Positions 10,660 to 21,668 of a stretch of 64,000 bases of DNA are shown in pieces. The translations under genes and the position numbers were made by a program. A model generated the notes under the pieces. The model had not been told where the DNA came from, made no database searches, and saw only the letters and a program-made list of their open reading frames with translations. Source of the DNA: Metaphire vulgaris (Eukaryota; Annelida; Clitellata; Crassiclitellata; Megascolecidae); the NCBI GenBank assembly GCA_018105865.1, contig CM030851.1, forward strand, positions 7,388,828-7,452,827. Reading direction: 5' to 3'. Every line of letters starts with the position of its first letter. Positions within the stretch are counted from its first letter, which is position 1.

Positions 10660-11313
10660 TAAATTTATCTAAACCTTAAAAGAGAATTATCATTCGATTA
10701 TCTACGTATTACTATAAATCGCACGTTTGTACATGTACTGTTTGGATTTCAAGATTTCACGTTGACGTAACCGTACGAAGGATTTCATCCACTTACTATT
10801 TGACGGGAGCGTCAAAGATGGCCGAGTCGTTATCAGCTGCAAAGGCGTCTGCGCCGACGCTGCTGCGAGAACATCCCGTCGGCCAAAGGTAGTTGCAACG
10901 AGCACCTGTGTCTTATGACGACGGACGCAGACGATGGTAAACGTCCTCGCCAGAAATCCAACGGATCCGTGTCAAATTTTTCGCTCGAATGACTACTACA
11001 TCATCAGTGGGTAGGTCATCGTGCATATATTAAATTGCAATGCAATGTAAGGACGGATGGTAGGGTAGAGAGGGGCCATCGTATTGTGGGGTAGAGCGGG
11101 GTCATCCGCGACATCGGGAATCGTCAGTGGATTGGATTGCGTAGGAGAGGATTGACGAAGCCTGTTAGTTCTGTGAACCGAACGAGTGGAAGGTGAAGGA
11201 ACAGATGTTTCACCGACGCACGTGTTAAATGTTTTTATGGATTGGCATGACAAATTAAATAGACGGAGATTTATAGTCATATTGAGAAGTGGATTGCACA
11301 ATGACGTTGGACG
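10660..11313. other. Non-coding stretch, nothing recognised
   Basis: Unique-looking sequence with moderate GC at 10800-11200. No reliable exon or repeat. Confidence 0.45.
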
Positions 11314-11321
11314 ATTGAGAC

Positions 11322-11559
11322 CATAGAGGTATTATCTCTGTAGACGGCATTACGTCATTTCGGTAAAGCCGACTAGCTGGGAAATTCCCAGACGGCAGCC
11401 ACAGTTTGGGTCTACCAAGATGGCCGTTAAACACATGATTTGGGTCTACCAAGATAGCCGCTAACTATGGAGGTACTATATTTAGCCTGCACGCTAATGG
11501 CTTCACGCAGCCTGGGCTAGAAATGACGTAATGCCGTCTCCTGGGATAATACCTCCATG
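11322..11559. mobile_element. hAT-type MITE, CATAGAGGTATTATC family
   Basis: Long imperfect TIRs: the left arm CATAGAGGTATTATC...GACGGCATTACGTCATTT is mirrored at 11522-11559. Flanked by ATTGAGAC at 11314-11321 and 11560-11567 (8 of 8). The right duplication is shared with the next element. Confidence 0.85.
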
Positions 11560-11567
11560 ATTGAGAC

Positions 11568-11815
11568 CAGGAGCGTCTTTACATGTAAAAATTCGGGCAC
11601 AGTGCCTGGGGCCCCGCGCATCTTAGAGGCCCCGCGCCGCGTGCAAACTACTTTTTTTTACGTAGGATTACCTTTTCTTTTTTTTGCTTGTCAACATTCA
11701 AAAACGTTGGAGATGGAGATGACCTTTTATTTTGCTTCTCAACATTGACCTTCACGTCTAGGGCCCCGCAGGCCGCCAGGTGCCCGGGGCCCCGCACTGG
11801 TTAAAGACGGCCCTG
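11568..11815. mobile_element. hAT-type MITE, CAGGGCCGTCTTTA family
   Basis: Left end CAGGAGCGTCTTTACA, right end TTAAAGACGGCCCTG. GGGGCCCCGCGC blocks lie near both ends. Flanked by ATTGAGAC at 11560-11567 and 11816-11823. It abuts the previous element through the common middle copy of that target. Confidence 0.85.
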
Positions 11816-11940
11816 ATTGAGACAAATAGGACATAATAGATCATGACACTTGAAATGTACAGTTGTATGAAACTTGTGTTTATGGCAAATCAATCTTCAA
11901 CATTACAATGTTCATTTGAAATTTTCGTCAGTTTGATGAC

Positions 11941-12286
11941 TTGGAAGAAAAAATAAAAAAATAATAGAAGCTTTCTAAATGTACTCATTACGTAGCATGC
12001 AATGCATAAGTTGGAAAGAGAGGAAGACAAGCAAAGAGGTTTTGCAACTGTCAGATACAGAAAGACGGTTCATCAGCATGTGAAAATGAAGGAAGCTGCA
12101 ATATTCTGTAGGCCTACAGTGGAACAGCGATGCTATATTAATACTGGAAAGACAATCCAGCAAGGAATGATGCCGGGAACAAGAAAAAGAGAGCGACCAA
12201 GAGACGATGGGTAGATGACATGGAAGAATGGACAGGACTGCGGATGTCAGCAGCAGTCGAGAAGACACAGGATAGATGTTGCTGTA

Positions 12287-12290
<4 letters not shown>
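11941..12290 (+). pseudogene. RTE-like LINE 3' fragment
   Basis: Matches, base for base over long runs, the fragment at 54740-55090, including CTGTCAGATACAGAAAGACGG. When frames are joined it gives the LINE ORF2 tail pattern (kkRkLqyf..vq.....tlertiqqGmmpGtrkr.RprR). It has frameshifts and stops. It ends in a GAT microsatellite, the usual kind of simple-repeat tail for this type of LINE. Confidence 0.7.
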
Positions 12291-12356
<66 letters not shown>

Positions 12357-12386
12357 CGACGATGATGATGGTGGTGGTGGTGGTGG

Positions 12387-12429
<43 letters not shown>

Positions 12430-12432
12430 AAT
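12285..12432. repeat. (GAT)n microsatellite with GAC and GGT interruptions
   Basis: Follows the LINE fragment directly. An internal GACGAC and six GGT units lie at about 12355-12388. The poly-D, poly-M and poly-S frames it makes are not genes. Confidence 0.95.
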
Positions 12433-12995
12433 GGAACCTGCATCTGTGTTTATTCATTCTTCTATATGTTTGACTCTATGATTTGTGACAGAAGATTCCA
12501 ATAATCGTAGCACAACCATTTATATCAGTAGATTTGGTATGTAGGCATATGTCTGTATAATTATGAACCATGAATAAGATATGCCCCTATTGAAATATTT
12601 TTTCTAAAAGTCTAAGAGAGGTACATATTAACATGATGAGATCTCCTTTGGAATTTCCAGACTATCTGCAGTTGTTCCAAAGTTCATGAGATCTTACTCC
12701 TCATTGTCTCATGATTGTTTTTGTTTAGGCTGATAGTGCATCCTTCTGCTTCTCTTGTCAGTGTTTTAGGCTCAAAATATGATTTGTACAGCTTGAGTTT
12801 TAAAATGCTGCCTGCCTGCTTTTGCTGACTAACTTCAACTGTGCAGTTTACTGGGTTTATAGTTTAAAAATTGGTTTTCATGTTGGCAACTTGTCTTAGT
12901 TAGACGATCATGTGCAGCTGTCTTGTTATGAGGAAATGTTGAAGTGGCATGTACCTTGCCACTTGCTATATAAACAGTACTGGTAGTAGTGTCTA
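12433..12995. other. Non-coding stretch, nothing recognised
   Basis: AT-rich, apparently unique. Confidence 0.45.
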
Positions 12996-13363
12996 CAGGG
13001 TGTCTCAGAAAAAAAACCCCAGCAGAAAAACCATGATTTCTTAAAAATTCATAAATATAATTTTATCAAATTTGCAACAAGTGTACAGCACATATATCTC
13101 CACCTTTCTCCTTATTTTCATCTCATTTGCATGTAAGGTGGCCATATTGTGAGATATAAGTCAAGCATCGATTTTTATTACTCAGTCGCAGCATGACAGG
13201 CCTAAATATTTAGTTTCACATAAACTACCACTACTACCACTACTACCACCACCACCACCACCACCACCACCACCACCACCACCACCACCACCACCACCAC
13301 CACCACCACCACCACCACCACCACACCACCACCACCACCACCACCACCACCACCACCACCACC

Positions 13364-13455
<92 letters not shown>

Positions 13456-13716
13456 CAACATTGACATGAAACCAAATTTATGTGAAGATAGATATTTAGG
13501 ACTGTCATGCTGTGACTGAGTAGTACAAATTGAAGTTTGACTTTGATATCTCACAATATGGCCACCTTACATGCAAATGAGATGAAAATAAGCAGAAAGT
13601 GCAGGGATAAATATTTGCTGTACAGTGTACACGTGTGTCAATTTTGATAGAATATATGTATGAATTTTTAAGAAATCAATAGTTTTTGTGCTGGGGTTTT
13701 TTTCTGAGACACCCTG
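12996..13716. mobile_element. Foldback element with TA target, trinucleotide core
   Basis: Inverted arms of about 170 bp: left 12996-13165, right 13540-13716. The arms begin CAGGGTGTCTCAGAAAAAAA. TA dinucleotides flank both ends (12994-12995, 13717-13718), consistent with a Tc1/mariner-type MITE. The arms share GATATCTCACAATATGGCC-like and TTACATGCAAATGAGATG blocks. The centre is a long trinucleotide array. Confidence 0.8.
13224..13454. repeat. Compound (TAC)(CAC)n(CTA)n(CTG)n(CTA)n array
   Basis: About 45 CAC/CCA units with one slip, then CTA, about 15 CTG and 10 CTA units. It lies between the inverted arms of the foldback element. Confidence 0.95.
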
Positions 13717-14929
13717 TATATACCGGTAAGCATGGTGTATGTTCCATATCCTGTCTAATGCATATATACACTGTTTAAGTGCTGACAGTCTACCAGGCCT
13801 AGATGCTACTGAAAGTCAAGAGTTGATCTATCATTCACTTGGCCTTGCACGAGCTTCACCTCCTAAATGTCAGGAAATGTGTGCCAACCTGCAGGTTTCC
13901 ATGGAATGACTGTGGATCCACTTGATGCCTGCTGTGGCAATGAAGCTTATAGCCATTTTCTCTGACATTTGCTAAAGGGCCACGGGATGAATCTGGATGT
14001 GCAACTGCGGAAGGGAGCAGTTTGCTCTATCACATTTCCACTGATTGGCAAAGTCTATAACGAGCTTTTATCATATGCTAATAGGAATATTTTGTTCCTA
14101 GCCTTTTGACTACCAGTAGGTTATGGATAAGAACACTGAACAGATTCTCACAGCCAATGATGAGTCTATAAATTAAATTTCTCTTTTAGGCTACAGATGT
14201 AATATAAATAGTGGACTTACGTCTGTCTGTATGTATGTCTGTTTTCTGTCTGTCTGTCTGTTATATTTCTATTCAGAGGTGCTTCCAGCTTTAGAGTAGC
14301 TTCAGGGACGGCGCTGGGGTTTGTTGGTTGGGTGGGTCTAATGCAATCTACACAACCAGGACCCAGCTCAGACTACCCCTCCCCCAAATCAGAATTTATC
14401 TGCGGATTTGCACGATTTGTCGATTTGTCCAGGACCCGCGGACCCCCTCCACCCCAGCGCCGCCCCTGAGTGGCTTGATAAGAAAATGAGACTTTAAATA
14501 AGTGCCTTTGATAGTTAAATTTGATTGTTAACTTTTAACCAGAAATGATCTTAGATGGTTTAGATGCAATTTCTAATTAATTAGATGCAGCCCACCTGTG
14601 GACGAGTCACCACAATAATCTGAACGTTACTTATTTACTTACTTAGAGCAAAAACATTGAATTATGAAGCCTAAATGAGTGCATTGCTTCAGTCTGATGT
14701 TGCATTGTCGCAGTTCATCGTAATTCATATATTTTTTTATTTGAGTCGCATATCATTAATCATTATGTAGCTCAATGACAGTATGCTGACAGGCAAGTAT
14801 CAAGATCATACGCTGTTTTCTTCATTTATTTAGAAAATGCAAAATTGTGAAAAAACTTTACAAAGTCTTTTGGTTTGTCTCATTGATTGCATACAATTAA
14901 TTTATTTGCATGCATGTCTGTGTTACCTG
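13717..14929. other. Non-coding stretch; (GTCT)n run at 14222-14262
   Basis: No exon-like frame. 14290-14470 is a C-rich section ending GGCGCCGCCCCTG that resembles a MITE end, but I cannot find its partner with confidence. Confidence 0.4.
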
Positions 14930-15207
14930 GGGCGGGAAGTTAGAAGAGTGGTAACAACGCTGGATGATGGAACAGAAGGTTGCAGGCTCAATTCCTGCAG
15001 GAGCCCTAAGGTTGACTCAGCCTTACTCGCCAGAGGGCGGTGGTAAACTGAGGAGCAGCGTTAAGCTGTGAGGTAAAACGTGGGTCTGGGGAAAGTAATG
15101 GCAACCTACCCCAGATTAATGGATTATACCACCTACGTTGCTGATTGCCCAGGCCGGAGTTAAGCGCCGGAACCCAACGCTCGGACTCGAGTACAGAACC
15201 TACCTAC
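14930..15207 (+). mobile_element. tRNA-headed SINE (family 1), full length
   Basis: A 278-bp retroposon. The head has an A-box-like GAGTGGTAACAACG and a B-box-like GGCTCAATTCC (GGTTCAATTCC in the sister copy at 30567). The body has GTTGACTCAGCCTTACTCGC and GGGGAAAGTAATGGCAACC. The 3' end is CTACCTAC. An exact 12-bp target duplication CTGTGTTACCTG flanks it (14918-14929 and 15208-15219), as LINE-mobilised insertions make. Not a functional tRNA gene. Confidence 0.88.
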
Positions 15208-15219
15208 CTGTGTTACCTG

Positions 15220-15807
15220 CAAATATGGGGTTTTACATATTGTGTTGGATTAACCTGTTTTATTCTTCATTTCATTCAGCACAAACATTAAAAATGTGAA
15301 GAAGGGAAGCATTCTGGTTGTTTCCAGACAGTCTTCCCCAAAAATTATGTTGCTGACTGATAATTTTCCAAGATCAAATTGGAGGTAGAATATCGGCTTC
15401 TGTAAATAGTGAACAGTTTTCTGAAAAGGTCCCCTTAGATTCTACTCCAGAAGAAATTCTGTTTTCAATGTGTGGACCAGATGGTCAAAGAAATCCTACT
15501 TGCACTAAATGCACTTTCTTTACCGGTTGAGTAAGATGGCTCCCTTTGCATAATAGGCAGGCCATAGCTGTAGAGCTGTACAGTTTTTGTGTATGTTTTA
15601 ATATTGATTTTGACCTCAACTCTGTGGTATTCTCTGATTGATCTGAACTGATGACTGCATGGCTGTTTACAGAGTTATGAAATCATTAAAAGCATCAGAT
15701 ATCAATTTGTTAAACAGATTTAATGGCCTTCTGAGTCAAGAGTATTTGTTATTGTTGATGTATAATTATAGGTCCTGTTTTATTGATGAATGGAATGTGT
15801 TGGCTAT
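15220..15807. other. Non-coding stretch, nothing recognised
   Basis: AT-rich, apparently unique. Confidence 0.45.
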
Positions 15808-16686
15808 TAGGGATGTGCGGGTATACCCGTACCCGCGGTATATACCCTACCCGTACCCGTACCCGCGGGTACGGGTAGGGTAGGTACACATTTTACGGGT
15901 ACGGGTCGGTTACGGTACAGCGCTGGGTACGGGTATAAGCGGCTTGCGGGTATACCCGTTTTACCCGAAAGTTATATTTCCATTTCTCACTACTATAGCA
16001 AATTAGCAATGCAGTAATAGAAAAATAATGTTGAGTAAAGTGTATTAGTGTAACTTGTACATCGCGTTCAGTTTGTCAGACAGCATGCATTTTACTTATT
16101 GAAAACATAAAGGAAATACAGATGACGTAATCTGACATCATCAGTAATAAATCTATAATGGCGTCCTCTGACTCCTCCAAGGACTCTTCGACCGAGAAAG
16201 TTCTTCTGGTAAAGTTTTGTGGTTTAACTTGAGCTCTAATGCCTGCACATAGATAAATGATATCTACTAAATATTTTAAACAAGCCCATTCATGCGTGCT
16301 TAGGCTAGCTGACTGATTATCCTGATTCCTAAGTACTAGATCTGTCCTAATCTAAACATGCGCGCTATTTACAATGAATAGTTATCCCAATTTCGTAGCC
16401 CCTATTTCACTGTTGCCTCTCTATAGTCTCTAGGAACGGATACGGGTTCACGGGTCCATGTACAGGTCCTTGTAGTACTTGTACCCGTAAACGCACCTGA
16501 AAATTCCAAATCCAAAACCTCCAAATTCCAACCACAGTCGGTTACGGTATGGGTAATTACGGGTACACAGCTTACGGGTACGGGTCGGGTAGGGTATAGC
16601 GCTAGCGGGTACGGGTAGGGTAGGGTAAAAAAGTTTTTCCACGGGTACGGGTAGGGTATGCATTTTGCTGTACCCGCACATCTCTA
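15808..16686. mobile_element. hAT element with TAGGGATGTGCGGGT ends and ACCCGTA subrepeats
   Basis: TIRs TAGGGATGTGCGGGT / ACCCGCACATCTCTA (14 of 15). Exact duplication TTGGCTAT at 15800-15807 and 16687-16694. Both ends carry many ACCCGTACCCG / CGGGTACGGGT subrepeats (15820-15970 and 16440-16680), which are likely old transposase-binding arrays. The 470-bp centre is non-coding. Confidence 0.88.
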
Positions 16687-16736
16687 TTGGCTATACTTTA
16701 TGAACTTTAACTGGGGCCTGAGAAAATTAGATTGTG

Positions 16737-16864
16737 CTGTAATTGATTGCGTAATTGGTTGCATAATTGATTGTGTAATTGGTTGTGTAATTGATTGTGT
16801 AATTGATTGCATAATTGATTGTGTAATTGATTGTGTAATTGATTGTGTAATTGATTGTACTGTA
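16737..16864. repeat. 12-bp minisatellite (GTAATTGATTGT)n
   Basis: About ten units with C/T and A/G variation. The period is divisible by three, so it keeps open frames such as CVIDCVID; these are artefacts of the repeat. Confidence 0.93.
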
Positions 16865-16952
16865 ATGGAATCAGCAGCTGTGACTGGAGTATGAAAGGAC
16901 ATTTTTGTCACTGTGCACTGCAAGAAGTTTTCAAGATGTATTCACTGAAAAG

Positions 16953-17217
16953 CAGGGCCGTAATTAGGGGGGTGCAGCAGGGGCAAGTTGCCCCGGGCGC
17001 CATCTTGGGGAGGGTGCCAGAATCCATGCCTTGATTTTTATTCACACGAGGGGATTTTTTCAAAGTTAAGAAATTAAAATCACCCGCCAAAGAGGCATGC
17101 CCCAGTGACAAGCAAGAAAGGTCAAGATTATCATCATCAATCACCTTCAAATAAATTGGGGGGGGGGTGAAAAATTTATACCTTGCCCCGGCGCAAAATA
17201 CTTAAGCTATGGCTCTG
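16953..17217. mobile_element. hAT MITE, CAGGGCCGTAATTAG family
   Basis: Left end CAGGGCCGTAATTAG, right end TAAGCTATGGCTCTG. Exact duplication CTGAAAAG at 16945-16952 and 17218-17225. Interior has GCCCCGGGCGCC near the left end and CCCCGGCGC near the right. Confidence 0.87.
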
Positions 17218-17277
17218 CTGAAAAGTCCCTAAAAATCATTGCTTTTGAATATAACACTGTATGATTTTATTGCTAAG

Positions 17278-17464
17278 CAGTGGTGGCTCCAGGATTTGGC
17301 AAGGGGGGGGCGTTGGGGTGGCAACTTCTAATCATGGGGGCCAACCATTTGTTGTTATGTATGTAGCATTAAGTATGGGGTCCCAACAGGGAGGGCCACT
17401 GGAGGGGGCCAGGCACTCAATAGGGGGGCACGGGCCCCCCGGGCGCCCTGTGGAGCCGCCACTG
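17278..17464. mobile_element. hAT MITE, CAGTGGTGGCTCCA family
   Basis: TIRs CAGTGGTGGCTCCA / TGGAGCCGCCACTG. Same family as 7460-7645, inverted. Flanks TTGCTAAG and TTGCTGTG match at 6 of 8. Confidence 0.85.
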
Positions 17465-17472
17465 TTGCTGTG

Positions 17473-19609
17473 CCACGCAAGAAAAGCTCTGTGAACAGTG
17501 GCAAGACGTGATTGTATAATGAGCTTTTTGGGAAAACATGTGCTTCCATAATTGAGAAGGAAATAGCACATGTTTAATCTTGAACAGAAGTCAGAGTTGA
17601 TTTGGTTGCAATTTTTAAGCATGCTGAGTTGAACGTAGTGTGATTATGGGTTTTACAGTACATGGTTGTTCATCATTCTCTCCAACCCATTTGCACATTA
17701 ATTTAGTGTGGATGCAGACATGTTGATTTGTTTAGCAGTCAGAAATAGTAATAAAATGTTTGCTCTAAAATGCATCTCTACTGAATTCACATCTGTTCAT
17801 AATTTTTCAATACTTTTGCAGTTGTCATAAGTTCAATGAATATTCGGGTCTGTAGGTTTCTGACATTGCTATTTTTTATGTTGATTAATTATTCTTCATC
17901 ACTAAATCTCTTTGTTTTTTAGGTGATTTTGTGTGAAATGCTGAAACTTCACACTTTACAGGCTGACATTTATGTAGACCCTTTCATCATGATCACCTAG
18001 AGGCAGAATAAATACAGTGCAAAAATGTGTTGATTGATTCATCTTAAATCAATCTTGCTTTGTGTGTGTGTGCGCACGCGTGCGTGTGTGTGTGTGTGTG
18101 TGTGTGTGTTTAAATGAATTCATTGATGAATTGGTTTGGACAGCCAGGTATGTGTACGGATGTTCCTTTATTGATTACCGGTACCACCGTATCTCACCAG
18201 ATGAAAGCCTTCCTTATTTATCCAAAGAATGTTAGGCACATCCTGCCTGAAGGCTTTTGTTTGCAAAGATGAGTGATTTAAATGTGCAATAGTCTACTTT
18301 CCCTTCATGTGCAATTTTTAAAATTCAAGATCTGTAAGTGTCTAGGGAGAGAAAGGATTGATGGAAGAACCTGATAAGAAATTCCTCCTTTTTCTTCCGC
18401 TGTTTTGGTACTTGAGGTGCCTGGGTATCAATTTTTAATCATCAGATATAGAAGTCAGTAAATATTCAGAGAAAATTTGTTCCTGGTTGCTGTTGCTTAG
18501 TCACTGAAGAGATGCAAAATAGTTTGACAGGGAAAGCATCTGTGCTTTGGTAGCATTGGATTGTTGCCATCTAAAGCACATTTGTGGCTTATTCTATGCT
18601 ATCATCAGCTACCATGTATCTCAGTTTGTGGACTCCTGTCCAGGAAAGCAGTGATGTGGTGTTTGTATGTTGAAGTGTGAAGATCAATTATTCAAATAAG
18701 TCCTGTCAATGTGGATGCTGTCTTTTGAAATATTTAGCATTCACCTGTGTTTTCTAAATCAGGTATTTGGCAGAGAGAGAGAGAAAAAATATATATTAAA
18801 GTACAGTAGGCCTAGTTTCATTGAGCTTTTCTAATGAAATTTCAAGTGATCTTCAGCACGCCTTCACTTTACCTGTTGGAGTTTTAGTTTAATGTGATGG
18901 AGTGTACATGACAATGTTCAGTCATTTATTCTCTAGTTCAATTGTGTTTGACTTGTGCCGTTTGTTTTTCTATTTGAATTTTTTTCTATTTGTGTTTTGT
19001 TTTTGTTGTTTTAAAGTATTTTATATTAGTTTTTCTATTTTTCTATTTCCATTTGTGTTTTGTCTTTGTTGGAGAATTTTAAAATTTTAGATGAAAATGT
19101 AGTCATTTTGCAATGCAGATATTGTTGGAGATTGAAATCTAAAATGAGTTTTTTAGTAGAATTATTGTGCTTATTAAATCATGAAATTTTGATCATCTTT
19201 AGAAAGAACCTTTTACTGACCATAGGATATCATTTCTATAATAATTGATTTTGCTTCTTTTTGTTGAGGAAAAGATCAAACAAAAGTATTTCCAGGTTGT
19301 GATGTATTATTGCCCAACCCGTGTGACTATTGCAGGCAGTTGACTCACTTCTATGCAAGAAGAGTCTCAGGGTGGGAGTGACAGAGACAGTGTGCTACTG
19401 CAGTATCTCCAAAACTCCTCAGTTTGTTGCCAACGTCAGCTGTAGAGGCAGCCCCATCTGTTTGTCAATGCAAGTGGGTTATTTAACGTTTAGCAGGCCA
19501 AAAACCTTGAGAACTATAGAAAAGCCTGGCAGATGGATGACAACTGTCAAATAAATCTAAGTTAACAGGTTAATTTATTAGTCCTTCTAGATCTCTGACT
19601 ATGACTAAC

Positions 19610-19642
<33 letters not shown>

Positions 19643-19845
19643 CTGCCATTGTTTTTATGATCATATCAGTTATGCTATTGCTGGTAAAAGAGATGATTGG
19701 GATATTAGAAAAAGAAAATTGACTATAGTCTAAAGACTAAAAGTCTGATGGTCTGGTTGATTAAAAAGTTGAATTTCTGGTCTGTGGTATGGCAATGGTT
19801 GTCATTTTGAATGAGCAGATGTTGCATTACTTGCAGAGTCTGGAC
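17473..19845. other. AT-rich non-coding stretch; (TG)n at 18061-18110 and 19613-19641
   Basis: Apart from the two TG microsatellites I see no repeat or exon signal. Confidence 0.5.
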
Positions 19846-20157
19846 CAGTGTTTCCCAAACTGTGGGTTGCAACCAAAAAGTGGGTTGCAGGGCTCAGTCT
19901 AATGGGTCCCAGGTAGAGCGAAATTAGATTCAAAAGTGTCATTTTCTAACCAATACTGCAATGTCACAGGTCTTGAAAGTTGCAAGTAGGCTTGGGTTTT
20001 AAGAAATTACGGTAATATGCCTGCAATCCTCCATCCAGCGCTTATATTAAAATGATTAGTGTTTTATCCAGTTTTAGTCGACAGTAAGTTTGCAGGGTCC
20101 TGCATGTTACAATGTCGCTGAAGTGGGTCACAGTTCCAAAAAGTTGGGGAAATCCTG
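19846..20157. mobile_element. hAT MITE, CAGTGTTTCCCAAAC family
   Basis: Left end CAGTGTTTCCCAAACTGTGG, right end GTTGGGGAAATCCTG. Flanks GTCTGGAC (19838-19845) and GTCTGGAG (20158-20165) match at 7 of 8. GGGTTGCA motifs near the left and GGGTCACAG near the right. Sister copy at 42850-43154. Confidence 0.85.
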
Positions 20158-20165
20158 GTCTGGAG

Positions 20166-21140
20166 GATATACCCATCTTTCACTCTGAAAATGTGGCTAA
20201 AGTTGCAAGGTCTACTGATTGCTTGCTGAATTTATAGAATATTACTATTTTTGTCTCTCCTCACAATTGAACAATTTTCTGGCACTAGATTTGCGTGATG
20301 GAAACTGCCTGAGACATCAAGATTCTTTGGCCATTCTGAATTCGACTCGTATTCTATTTCTTAGGAATCGCAATGTATGATAAGTCATTTGTAAGTTCCA
20401 TTAGCATGGATGGCTATATCCACTGTATGGCAAAAGAATGAGAAAAAGGATGAAGTGGATGGTATTGATCCTTTTAGTATCCGTTCAGTATCCAGGCTTT
20501 TGATGCTCTCTTCAGAGATTTTTTGAAGCTAATTGCATGTGCTGCTATGGGCTTAATGCTATCGAGACACTAACATACGTAGAACGAGTATTTCAGTTTG
20601 AGTTCTGCTTCCTACTTTGTTATGTAATTTCGAATTCTGTACCAACTGCATATATCAGTTGGTTGAATTTTCGATAGACTGATCTGTAACAAGGTATTTG
20701 TATGTAGGTGCAGTAGTTCTATGAGATCTGATTTCTAAAGCATTCCACTCAGTTTGCTTCTGGCCTTCATCAGTGCACAGCAGCTGTGATTTGAGGAAGG
20801 ATGGAGAGTGGATCTGCCACCAATATTTGGGGTGGAAGATTAGGTAAGAGACTTTGAATCAGAGACCGTTTTTTGCTCTTTAGCACACAAGGCATGGAAA
20901 TTTTGTGAATTTTAATTGACATTTTCTGACAATTCTAAACGATCATCATAGCCTTTTAGGAAACTTCTGTTTACATTTTCTGAAAACCAGACAGAAATTA
21001 TTACAGGCCATGATAGTGAGTTTAAGTCTGAGCATTTTGAAATTTTTATTTTCACAGTTGAGCAAATACCTTTTCTGTGGTATGGATAACAGGCACAGTG
21101 AGTCTTCTTATCCTCATTCAAATTAAAATTTAAAAATTTA
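20166..21140. other. AT-rich non-coding stretch, nothing recognised
   Basis: No exon or repeat structure found. Confidence 0.5.
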
Positions 21141-21236
21141 ATATATATATATATATATTTTTTTTTGCCCTCGGTACTTCATTCCCGAAGGTCTTATGAG
21201 AAAAAAAAATTGTCCGGAGACAAAAATTAATGTGTG

Positions 21237-21575
21237 TTAACTCTCGTCAGGTTCTTCGAGGTCGGCCACGGAAAAAGTTCCTCGAAACGATATTGCGTTG
21301 AAGCGCTGTATGGCCATGGACAAACGCTGAAATAGAAAGCTTCCTTCCCTTTTGTCTCCGGAAGACTCTGAAATACGACGACCTAGTTGTCTGATGAAAA
21401 TCTGTGCGTCGAGACTTATTGGCCCGAAGGACTCAAAGGCCAATGGCAAGAAATTGTAATCTCTTGTCAGATCTGCGTATTTGGTGTTTTTTCGTACTGC
21501 TGCTGCCTCAGCAGCCGCACCTGGACGTGATGGGTAGATGGGTGGCAGCGACTGTGTCTGCCAGTTACGTCCCAA
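21237..21575 (-). pseudogene. Mobile-element protein fragment, open for 112 codons
   Basis: The minus-strand frame reads KYADLTRDYNFLPLAFESFG near its middle, then FIRQLGRRISESSGDKREGS and FLFQRLSMAIQRFNA. This 'Y..L...Y.F.P.a.E..G......FI..LGRR..e.sGD.r....l.QRlS.AiqR.Na' pattern is a C-terminal region that I know from multi-copy reverse-transcriptase proteins of invertebrates and fish. I cannot name the clade. It is GC-richer than its surroundings, and both sides lead into TA runs. No RT domain is present here. Confidence 0.5.
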
Positions 21576-21610
21576 ATCAGGCTACGGCCGGCGTTCCACG
21601 GGATCAGAGT

Positions 21611-21611
<1 letters not shown>

Positions 21612-21668
<57 letters not shown>
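21612..21668. repeat. (TA)n microsatellite
   Basis: About 28 TA units. A shorter TA run at 21141-21158 lies on the far side of the mobile-element fragment. Confidence 0.95.

Noticed and set aside
11975..12504. Poly-H, poly-S, poly-D and poly-M proteins
   Set aside because: Frames through the GAT array after a LINE fragment.
13243..13554. Poly-W / poly-V / poly-A frame
   Set aside because: Frame through the CAC/CTG/CTA array in a foldback element.
14930..15010. tRNA gene
   Set aside because: A and B boxes are present but the fold is degenerate and the segment is the head of a dispersed SINE with a target duplication.
16658..16923. CVIDCVID / QSITQSIT repeat protein
   Set aside because: Twelve-base minisatellite whose period is a multiple of three; both strands open.
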